This document shows positions 1 to 4,934 of a DNA stretch of 5,717 nucleotides, one piece after another (the stretch's first letter is position 1; every line of letters starts with the position of its first letter). The stretch is from Dehalococcoidales bacterium (lineage in GTDB: Bacteria; Chloroflexota; Dehalococcoidia; Dehalococcoidales; RBG-16-60-22). Location: NCBI GenBank assembly GCA_030615475.1, contig JAUWZF010000082.1, positions 1 through 5,717 on the forward strand, given 5' to 3'. The notes beneath the pieces are model-generated. The model was given only the letters and a program-made list of their open reading frames with translations, ran no database searches and was not told the DNA's origin. The position numbers and the translations under genes were made by a program.

Positions 1-638
1 TCCAGCAGGCGGTCATAATACTCATAGAGAGGGTTCTCACAATCGTTGTGCAGCATCCAGCCCACCATGAAAGCGCCCCCGCGGGAAACGACATCGGTCA
101 CCCTGCCCTGCTGCTTGAGACGGGCAATAGCCGCCCGGGTAACGCCACAGTGCACGGTAATGAAGTCGACGCCGTCCCGCGCGTTATCTTCAATGGCGGC
201 AAAAATATCATCAACGGTCATTTTCACGATGGCATCGTGTTTTTCGATGGCCTCGATACCCGCCTGGTAAATGGGCACCGTGCCTATGGCACAGGAACTC
301 GCGGCGATAATGGCCCGCCGGATAGCCGGTATGTCGCCCCCGGTGCTCAGGTCCATGACCGTATCCGCGCCGGCGGCCAGGGCCACTCTCAACTTTTCCA
401 TTTCGGTATCAACGTTGCCGAAATCGGAGGAAGTCCCGATATTGGCATTGACCTTGGTGGACAGCCCCTCCCCGACCCCGCAGGGAATGAGGTCGATATG
501 CCTGACGTTGGCCGGAACAACCATCGTACCCTTCGCCACGCCCTGGCGGATAAACTCGGCCTCCAGACTTTCGGCCTGCGCCACCACCTCCATTTGTGGA
601 GAAATATCACCTTTTTTGGCTATTTCCAGCTGTGTCAT
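1..638 (-). CDS. thiC: Phosphomethylpyrimidine synthase ThiC, 5' part (cut by the window edge)
   Basis: ThiC is the radical-SAM enzyme that rearranges 5-aminoimidazole ribotide into HMP phosphate, the pyrimidine half of thiamine. It acts in the cytoplasm. The first 212 codons are present, read by translating the minus strand. Recognisable ThiC blocks are KVNANIGTSSD (about 62-72), MDLSTGGDIP (95-104), DFITVHCGVTR (158-168) and SRGGAFMVGWMLHN (185-198), followed by ENPLYEYYD. The C-terminal CxxCxxxxC iron-sulfur motif lies beyond the left edge and cannot be checked. The N-terminus begins almost directly with the catalytic domain, as in the short bacterial/archaeal form that lacks the extra N-terminal domain of Proteobacteria. 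The ATG is supported by a GGAGGTG ribosome binding site 6-12 nt upstream. Expression is controlled by the TPP riboswitch and terminator immediately upstream. Family identity is very secure. Confidence 0.96.
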   Translation of the reverse strand, partial: MTQLEIAKKGDISPQMEVVAQAESLEAEFIRQGVAKGTMVVPANVRHIDLIPCGVGEGLSTKVNANIGTSSDFGNVDTEMEKLRVALAAGADTVMDLSTGGDIPAIRRAIIAASSCAIGTVPIYQAGIEAIEKHDAIVKMTVDDIFAAIEDNARDGVDFITVHCGVTRAAIARLKQQGRVTDVVSRGGAFMVGWMLHNDCENPLYEYYDRLL

Positions 639-652
639 TCCGGCACCTCCGT

Positions 653-699
653 AAAACAATAAAACCAAGGGCTTCGGCTGATAATGCCAGACCCCTGGT
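653..699 (-). terminator. Intrinsic terminator of the thiC leader (riboswitch expression platform)
   Basis: On the minus strand ACCAGGGG (699-692) pairs with CCCTTGGT (671-664), eight pairs including one G-T wobble. An inner TGGC/GCCG stem closes a 7-nt loop. The stem is followed at once by TTTATTGTTTT (663-653). It sits between the TPP aptamer and the thiC ribosome binding site, where a ligand-controlled terminator is expected. The 5' arm overlaps the competing hairpin at 688-702, so the two folds exclude each other. Pairings are read from sequence; the switching role is inferred. Confidence 0.8.
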
Positions 700-702
700 C
701 TG
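688..702 (-). promoter_or_regulatory. Hairpin competing with the thiC terminator (candidate antiterminator)
   Basis: CAGACC, a 3-nt loop and GGTCTG form a perfect six-pair hairpin. It uses most of the 5' arm of the terminator stem (692-699). Nearby, the 3' strand of aptamer stem P1 ends in AGCGGC, whose CGGC could pair with the GCCG in the terminator's inner stem. TPP binding would hold P1 closed and so favour the terminator. This is a sequence-level model only; no folding energies were calculated. Confidence 0.5.
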
Positions 703-710
703 AGTTTCGG

Positions 711-796
711 CCGCTTCCCTACGCTCGTATTACCGAGTTCAGGTTCCTAGGGTCGTCCTTCCTAGAAGGACTCTCAGCTCTGAGCACCCCTAGCGG
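711..796 (-). promoter_or_regulatory. TPP riboswitch aptamer (THI element)
   Basis: The minus strand carries the conserved THI-box parts in order: GGGGTGCT, GCTGAGAG, ACCCTAGGAACCTGA, and GCGTAGGGAAG. Stem P1 is CCGCT (796-792) with AGCGG (715-711). A variable P3 arm is formed by TCCTT/AAGGA around 756-770. These elements bind thiamine pyrophosphate and in bacteria switch off thiamine genes. Position directly upstream of thiC, with a terminator between, gives the expected off-switch arrangement. The usual CTGG(A)TAATACCAG segment appears as a divergent ACTCGGTAATACGAGCG, whose CTCG/CGAG arms still pair, which preserves stem P5 with different bases. Confidence 0.95.
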
Positions 797-811
797 TTAA
801 ATTGTAGATTT

Positions 812-841
812 ATTATAACACTCAATAAGGCGCGAAGTCAA
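812..841 (-). promoter_or_regulatory. Sigma70-type promoter of the thiC leader
   Basis: Minus strand TTGACT (841-836) and TATAAT (817-812) are separated by 18 nt. The expected start lies near 803-806, a few bases before P1 of the TPP riboswitch, which is the right distance. It lies 24 nt past the stop codon of the upstream MBL-fold gene, so thiC has its own promoter even though the upstream operon points the same way. Confidence 0.8.
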
Positions 842-864
842 ATTTTTACCTGTAGAAAACCTGC

Positions 865-1707
865 TTACCCTTCTTTAAACGGTAACGTCAACCTCGTGCC
901 GGCATTGTTCAGGAAGAACCGGTCGCCGAACTCCCGCGCCAGATAAGCCGAGGCGTTAAAGCCGGTACAGTGAGAAACGCCCAGATGCTGCACCCCCATC
1001 TCCTGCAAAGCCGCCGCCGTCTTTTCCAGGCGCTCTTTAGAAGCATGAATGAGGTGTGTGCCGCCGATGGCGGCATAGATAAGCTCCTTGCCGGTCACTT
1101 TCTTTGCCTGTTTCAGCGTATTGACGATGCCATGATGAGCGCAGCCCAGGATAACCACCAGCCCGAACTCAGCATCAATAATCAGGGCGAGGTCATCGTC
1201 AAGGCTGTCCTGCTTCAGTTCTTCACCCTCCATGACACACAGGTACTTTTCGACCACTTCGTAGTCAGTCAGCATGGGTATTTCGCCGGTGGTCATCACA
1301 TGTCCGGAGAGCTTCACCGGCTCCTTAGACAGATGAAACAAAGCTCCCATTACTTCCAGCGCTTCCCTGACGAAGGGAATGCCGACATATCTCTTGGGTG
1401 TATTATCGAGGCTGCCGTATTTCCTCGTCCAGACATCCGGATGGGCGATTATTTCCTTCCCGCCGGCCCTTTTCAATACCTCGTACAGTCCACCGGTGTG
1501 GTCATAATGCCCGTGGCTCAGCACCATCCGGTCGACTGTAGTCAGGTCAATCCCCATAAGCTGAGCATTATGTACCGCGGCAGTCCCGGAACCGGTATCA
1601 AACAGTATCTTCATACCATCGGCTTCCACGAGCATGCTCAGACCCCACTCTCCCAGAGAACCCAGCTCAGCGGTGTTCTCGGCCAACGTCGTAATTTTAA
1701 TTTCCAT
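865..1707 (-). CDS. Metallo-beta-lactamase-fold hydrolase, COG1237 type
   Basis: A cytoplasmic MBL-fold protein of 280 residues with no signal peptide. The zinc-site motif HGHYDHTGG is at 65-73, with FDTGSG at 36-41, GCAHHGIVN at 188-196, GGTHL at 215-219 and SHCTGF at 245-250. This pattern, with a histidine-rich GCAHHG and a late GGTHL, is that of the COG1237 group, often labelled 7,8-dihydropterin-6-methyl-4-(beta-D-ribofuranosyl)aminobenzene-phosphate synthase-like. Substrate is not predictable from sequence, and that label comes from archaeal relatives. Start at 1707 is chosen over an in-frame ATG at 1740 because AAGGAGG lies 4-5 nt before it and the longer version would overlap the preceding gene. 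It starts 11 nt after the TauE-like stop codon, so the two are translated from one message. Last gene of the four-gene operon; no terminator follows it. Confidence 0.88.
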   Translation of the reverse strand: MEIKITTLAENTAELGSLGEWGLSMLVEADGMKILFDTGSGTAAVHNAQLMGIDLTTVDRMVLSHGHYDHTGGLYEVLKRAGGKEIIAHPDVWTRKYGSLDNTPKRYVGIPFVREALEVMGALFHLSKEPVKLSGHVMTTGEIPMLTDYEVVEKYLCVMEGEELKQDSLDDDLALIIDAEFGLVVILGCAHHGIVNTLKQAKKVTGKELIYAAIGGTHLIHASKERLEKTAAALQEMGVQHLGVSHCTGFNASAYLAREFGDRFFLNNAGTRLTLPFKEG

Positions 1708-1718
1708 AACCCCTCCTT

Positions 1719-2543
1719 CTACATCGGCCAGCCAAGCCACTCGAAGACGCCTATCATTTTCAATCCCATGTAGAACATTACCGCAATAAATATATATTTT
1801 AAATACGTAGCTGGCAGCTTATGGGCGGTAATAGCACCTACCTGCGCCATGCCGACACTGGTTATCGCCAGTAAAAACCATGATGTCAGATTAACATAGC
1901 CGATTGACCATGAAGGAAGGTCGGCAACACCGATACCATTAACAATATAGCCAACTACACCACCAACACTGGTAAATATCATCACCGCCAGTGAGGTGGC
2001 TATAGCATTATGCATCTTAAACTTTAACGCGAGTACCATTATCGGTATCATTACTATGGCTCCGCCAAAGCCCAACATGCCAACCATTACGCCTAAAGGT
2101 ATCGCCCAGGCAATCCATAGCCAGGTATTATCCACGGGTTTTTGTTCAATATGCGGCTGTCTGGCGGTGAGCATCCTTAGGCCACTCAGGAGTACAATTG
2201 CCCCATAGGCAATCTTAAGTGCCAACCCGGGAAGATGGGCTGCCAGGGCAGCCCCACCAAAAGCACAAATAAGACCACAACTCCCCATAATAATGGCGGC
2301 TCGCCACCACACCACCCCCTCGCGGTGATGCCGCCAGGCCCCACTGGCGGCGGTCGGCAGGACAACCAGCAGGTTTGTGCCAAACGCCAGCTTTATAGCC
2401 GTATCCGCCGAAATTCCCATATCGGTAAATACTATGTACTGAACAGGCGTCATAATGAAGGCGCCACCAAGACCCAGAAGACCACTGGCAAACCCGACCC
2501 CGGTGCCGGTTGCCAGCAGTATTATGATATGTGACAGTTCCAT
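1719..2543 (-). CDS. TauE/SafE-family membrane transporter
   Basis: An integral membrane protein of 274 residues belonging to the TauE/SafE family (COG0730), whose members are proposed to export sulfite, sulfoacetate or other small sulfur-containing or organic anions. The family's internal duplication is clear: GLLGLGGAFIMTP at 21-33 in the first half matches GMLGFGGAIVMIP at 155-167 in the second. About eight hydrophobic segments are visible, with a polar linker around 127-139. The start has only a weak purine-rich GAAGAA upstream, unlike the strong sites of its neighbours, but no better start is seen. It lies 65 nt after the thiamine-binding gene and 11 nt before the MBL-fold gene. The substrate is unknown; context raises the possibility of a thiamine-related or sulfur compound, but that is inference. 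Confidence 0.9.
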   Translation of the reverse strand: MELSHIIILLATGTGVGFASGLLGLGGAFIMTPVQYIVFTDMGISADTAIKLAFGTNLLVVLPTAASGAWRHHREGVVWWRAAIIMGSCGLICAFGGAALAAHLPGLALKIAYGAIVLLSGLRMLTARQPHIEQKPVDNTWLWIAWAIPLGVMVGMLGFGGAIVMIPIMVLALKFKMHNAIATSLAVMIFTSVGGVVGYIVNGIGVADLPSWSIGYVNLTSWFLLAITSVGMAQVGAITAHKLPATYLKYIFIAVMFYMGLKMIGVFEWLGWPM

Positions 2544-2608
2544 TGTCTATATTTCTTCGCTTTGAGAAAGGAATCCGATAAACAAGGTTTAAAAGATTTT
2601 CCGATTTA

Positions 2609-2911
2609 TTATCCCAGTTTTTTCTTAACCGACGCTATCTTCCCATTCATGGTTAGAGGCTTATCATGGCGCTCGTCAATTCTGATGGTGGTAACTACCC
2701 TCACCGCCCCGGCATCGAAGGCAGACCGGTGCATCCTTTGCGCCAGAGCCATAAGCTTCTCGAGGTCACCCTCAATAATCGTATTCATCGCCGTCAGTTC
2801 GTACTTAATGCCCGGTTCGTTCTTTAATATCCGGACCGCCCCGGCCACATATTGACTGACCGAAGGCGATTTCGTCCCCACCGGTACGACACTAATATCA
2901 ATCATTGCCAT
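2609..2911 (-). CDS. MTH1187/YqgV-family thiamine-binding protein
   Basis: A 100-residue cytoplasmic protein of the COG0011 / former DUF77 family, small ferredoxin-like-fold proteins of which some members bind thiamine (related to the domains of YkoF). Family blocks seen are ISVVPVGT at 6-13, YELTAMNTIIEGD at 37-49 and VVTTIRIDERHDK at 72-84. Length matches the usual 95-105 residues, so the gene is intact. GGAGGT lies 8 nt before the ATG; a second ATG two codons later is less well spaced. The gene is second in the operon, 27 nt after the DUF1847 gene. Thiamine binding is known only for some relatives, so ligand assignment here is by homology. The location about 1.8 kb upstream of TPP-controlled thiC agrees with a thiamine role. 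Confidence 0.9.
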   Translation of the reverse strand: MAMIDISVVPVGTKSPSVSQYVAGAVRILKNEPGIKYELTAMNTIIEGDLEKLMALAQRMHRSAFDAGAVRVVTTIRIDERHDKPLTMNGKIASVKKKLG

Positions 2912-2938
2912 TTCACCAGACCTCCAAAATACACTATT

Positions 2939-3640
2939 TTACTCTATTTTATTCTTGAGTCGTCGATAATAGGTCTCGGAGGTATAAAGTGCCGCCAGGG
3001 GATTATGCCCCAGGACCCTGTCCTTCACGGCCAGCACCGTCAGCGGGACATCGCAGTACTTTATAAAAAGGGTATCGTGGCCGATACAGAGTCCCAGCAT
3101 GACGGCCATATCAACCTTCGTCCTGTTGATAATCATCGCCTGGGCGATGGGATTGCACATGGTCTCCCAGTTCTCCGCCCCGGCAATCTTCTCCTCGGGC
3201 CGGAGACCAATCCTTTCTTTGGGGACGGCCCCGCACTTGCACTGGACGGAGACAACCTCGAACCCGCTGTTCTCCAGGATTTCGGTCAGGAGGCTGGCCT
3301 CCATCGCCAGCCCCCCGCAGTGGGCCAGGCCGAGCCTTTTATAGCCGCACTTCCGGGCGAATTGAATCAACTCCTCGATGCGGGTCAGCTTCGTTCTCAG
3401 TCCGTCGGGCAGGCGCTCGTAGCACTGGAACTCCTGGACGGAGGCCAAACGGGCAAACTCCCTCACCGACGATTTATCGTATTCGGACAATGCCTCGGTA
3501 AACACCCCCGGCATAAGCTTCATCGGGCAAAAAGCGGGCGCCTTTTCCAGCGAGACCGGCCCGTCACCAGCTTTACCACCCCGGTTCTCGCAGACTTTGG
3601 TGGGACAATGGGCACACATGGGATAATCGGCTTTTACCAT
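2939..3640 (-). CDS. DUF1847 cysteine-rich putative metal-binding protein
   Basis: A 233-residue soluble protein recognised as DUF1847 (COG4887) from the N-terminal pattern C9-x2-C12-x4-C17 followed by FCPM at 37-40, and from later blocks GYKRLGLAHCGGLA (99-112), QCKCG (133-137), ETMCNPIAQA (159-168) and GLCIGHDTLF (183-192). Twelve cysteines are present (9, 12, 17, 38, 73, 98, 108, 134, 136, 162, 185, 196), which suggests binding of iron-sulfur or another metal centre. The family has no established reaction. It is common in strict anaerobes. AAAGGAG lies 7 nt before the ATG. It is the first gene of the operon, with a promoter ending about 30 nt upstream and the thiamine-binding gene 27 nt downstream. 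Confidence 0.85.
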   Translation of the reverse strand: MVKADYPMCAHCPTKVCENRGGKAGDGPVSLEKAPAFCPMKLMPGVFTEALSEYDKSSVREFARLASVQEFQCYERLPDGLRTKLTRIEELIQFARKCGYKRLGLAHCGGLAMEASLLTEILENSGFEVVSVQCKCGAVPKERIGLRPEEKIAGAENWETMCNPIAQAMIINRTKVDMAVMLGLCIGHDTLFIKYCDVPLTVLAVKDRVLGHNPLAALYTSETYYRRLKNKIE

Positions 3641-3670
3641 ACGAATTCTCCTTTCCCTGTCCTCAATGCT

Positions 3671-3699
3671 ATTCTAGTTACTTGGCGATTAAAAGACAA
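3671..3699 (-). promoter_or_regulatory. Promoter of the DUF1847-led operon
   Basis: Minus strand TTGTCT (3699-3694), a 17-nt spacer and TAGAAT (3676-3671). The expected start near 3664 gives a leader of about 24 nt carrying the AAAGGAG site. The -35 box has two mismatches and the -10 box one. It is back to back with the plus-strand promoter at 3723-3750. Confidence 0.6.
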
Positions 3700-3722
3700 G
3701 AATTCGGACACTTAAGGAAGCG

Positions 3723-3750
3723 TTGACAAAAGCATAAATAGGCGTATAAT
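3723..3750 (+). promoter_or_regulatory. Consensus sigma70-type promoter
   Basis: Perfect TTGACA (3723-3728) and perfect TATAAT (3745-3750), 16 nt apart, one less than optimal. It is the best promoter in the window. Expected start is about 3756-3758. The next thing downstream is not a gene start but an intrinsic terminator. Confidence 0.8.
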
Positions 3751-3760
3751 TAACTCGCCT
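3740..3760. repeat. Small inverted repeat spanning the -10 box and start site
   Basis: AGGCG (3740-3744) and CGCCT (3756-3760) flank an 11-nt AT-rich centre that contains the -10 box. The placement would suit a repressor site. Five-base arms can arise by chance, so this is weakly supported. Confidence 0.25.
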
Positions 3761-3860
3761 GATATGAAATAGACAAAAAAAGCCTGGTGGATGAAGATGA
3801 TGAGCGTGAGACAAGGGCACTGGAACCGTTTTAATAGCGGTGGCTGGTGCCCTTTTTGAT
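3757..3860 (+). ncRNA. Candidate small RNA or terminated leader, about 100 nt
   Basis: The call rests on a consensus promoter at 3723-3750 and a strong intrinsic terminator ending about 3857, with no convincing gene between. The predicted transcript starts near 3757. It has an A-rich single-stranded 5' part with a run of seven A (3774-3780), then a purine-rich GGTGGATGAAGATGATGAG stretch, then the terminator hairpin. It matches no RNA family I recognise (not tRNA, 6S, SRP or T-box). It could be a stand-alone small RNA or an attenuator for the membrane protein gene beginning at 3934. A 22-codon reading frame, 3791-3859, runs through the terminator and might be a leader peptide. Boundaries are approximate. 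Confidence 0.5.
3813..3857 (+). terminator. Intrinsic terminator between the strong promoter and the membrane protein gene
   Basis: AAGGGCAC (3813-3820) pairs perfectly with GTGCCCTT (3847-3854). An inner ACCG/CGGT stem (3825-3828 with 3838-3841) closes a 9-nt loop. The tract TTTTT (3853-3857) is followed by GATTT. In the opposite direction the T-run is poor, so it acts mainly on plus-strand transcripts. Confidence 0.8.
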
Positions 3861-3933
3861 TTCAGGGGCATTACACGAAATCACGGTTCATTTACATGGC
3901 TATAAGTGATATTACCGGAAGTTGGAGTTTACT

Positions 3934-4779
3934 ATGACCAAGACGATGGCTATCTATCTGATTATATTCGGGCTGCTTTTCATCGTGTTCGGTTTGTTGG
4001 GTGTTTATGCCATGCAATATAAGGTTGAGGAATGGGGTCTCAATCCTGAAGGCATAGCGATACCATGGGTTTTCTTCGGTGTGGGGATGTTCATTGTGAT
4101 CGTCGGAATGTGGGTGAAGGGACTTCTAGGACGCCAGGACAGGGTTTTGTTTATCTTTTTTAACTATTGTCCTGTCCTTTTCATTCTCGGAGGTCTCGGT
4201 GCTCTGGCAGCTGGTTCATTGATGCTCATAAATGGGACAGAAGGTCTTGGTAACGCACTGTTGCTTATTTTTATGGGACTTGGTTTTGTATATATCCCCA
4301 TACGTGTATGGAAGAGTTGGAATTGGCGCTTTTTTAACGATATTAATGACCTTAGGAAGTTTTTGCGTTGGGACATTCCAGAAAGGCCTGGTCGGTCTGC
4401 TTTGCTGAAAAATGAGGGTATTGCTGACTGTCTCTATGCTCCAACCAGGAAGCATACAAAGACGGAGGCCCAATTCTTAACAGAGGTAGCTAGGTTTGGG
4501 GGCGATGCCATGGACAAAATTGGGCAAGACGAAGAAATCAACCAAATTAATATATGGGTTGAGCGGAAAATTCCATGGAAGAAGGGCTCCAGAAAAAGGA
4601 TTTGGAAGGGAGTTAAGCTTGTATTGGACAAGTCAAACTGGCGGGGACCAGTTATAGGTGACTTGTCAAGTCTTGCTTACCACGACCAAGAGCAGTATCT
4701 CAGACTTTGTTCACTTCAACATATAGATAAAAACGAATTCCCAAAGTGGCCAAAACATGAATGGGGTGGACCAGGGTGA
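3934..4779 (+). CDS. Uncharacterised protein with four membrane segments and a basic, Trp-rich soluble tail
   Basis: I do not recognise this 281-residue protein. The first half is membrane-embedded, with hydrophobic segments near 5-27, 43-64, 71-99 and 105-124. The second half (about 125-281) is hydrophilic, probably cytoplasmic given the basic residues after segment 4 (RVWKSWNWR, 124-132). The tail has ten tryptophans (126, 129, 131, 146, 208, 215, 224, 236, 272, 277) and a strongly basic stretch at 211-228 (RKIPWKKGSRKRIWKGVK). No catalytic motif is seen. The ATG at 3934 is preferred over an in-frame TTG at 3922, because GGAG lies 6 nt before it. Wobble positions are visibly more A/T-rich than in the flanking genes, which may mean recent acquisition or a fast-evolving orphan. 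No good promoter of its own was found; transcription may come from 3723-3750 by read-through of the terminator. HtpX follows 155 nt later on the same strand. Confidence 0.8.
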   Translation: MTKTMAIYLIIFGLLFIVFGLLGVYAMQYKVEEWGLNPEGIAIPWVFFGVGMFIVIVGMWVKGLLGRQDRVLFIFFNYCPVLFILGGLGALAAGSLMLINGTEGLGNALLLIFMGLGFVYIPIRVWKSWNWRFFNDINDLRKFLRWDIPERPGRSALLKNEGIADCLYAPTRKHTKTEAQFLTEVARFGGDAMDKIGQDEEINQINIWVERKIPWKKGSRKRIWKGVKLVLDKSNWRGPVIGDLSSLAYHDQEQYLRLCSLQHIDKNEFPKWPKHEWGGPG

Positions 4780-4883
4780 TGACTTTTAACCTAATAAGCG
4801 TTTGCCAATAGCATCACCTCCCTCCCAATTGTCGTAACTACACTCTTCACGCGCAGTGATTAAACGTTCAAGCTGAGTTCACT

Positions 4884-4912
4884 TTGTGTATTCGTTACGC
4901 ATGTTATAAAAT
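4884..4912 (+). promoter_or_regulatory. Possible promoter of the htpX-like gene
   Basis: TTGTGT (4884-4889), a 17-nt spacer and TAAAAT (4907-4912), with an overlapping TATAAA at 4905-4910. The boxes match the consensus only partly. No clear terminator was found in 4780-4880, so co-transcription with the preceding gene is also possible. Confidence 0.4.
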
Positions 4913-4934
4913 AATAACAGTTAAGGAGGATAAT

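Noticed and set aside
48..662. 204-codon open frame on the plus strand
   Set aside because: It lies antisense to thiC, whose protein is clearly recognised, and extends into the leader; the translation resembles no protein family.
1708..1740. Longer start for the MBL-fold gene at 1740
   Set aside because: It would overlap the TauE-like gene, adds 11 residues not typical of the family, and ignores the strong AAGGAGG before the start at 1707.
970..1773. 267-codon open frame on the plus strand
   Set aside because: Antisense shadow of the MBL-fold gene, which carries all family motifs and a good ribosome binding site.
2852..3715. 287-codon open frame on the plus strand, longer than the gene opposite
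   Set aside because: Antisense to the DUF1847 gene, which is recognised by its cysteine pattern; the plus frame has no ribosome binding site or family features and runs through the promoter region.
3811..3830. Resemblance of AAGGGCACTGGAACCG to the T-box antiterminator sequence
   Set aside because: Only the TGGAACCG part agrees, the leader is far too short for a T-box stem I and specifier, and no amino-acid gene follows.
3689..3871. 60-codon minus-strand frame in the intergenic region
   Set aside because: It crosses both promoters and the terminator and has no family likeness; probably chance.
4856..4884. AGTGA...TCACT inverted repeat before the htpX-like gene
   Set aside because: Five-base arms with a 19-nt spacer and no T-run; too weak to call an operator or terminator.
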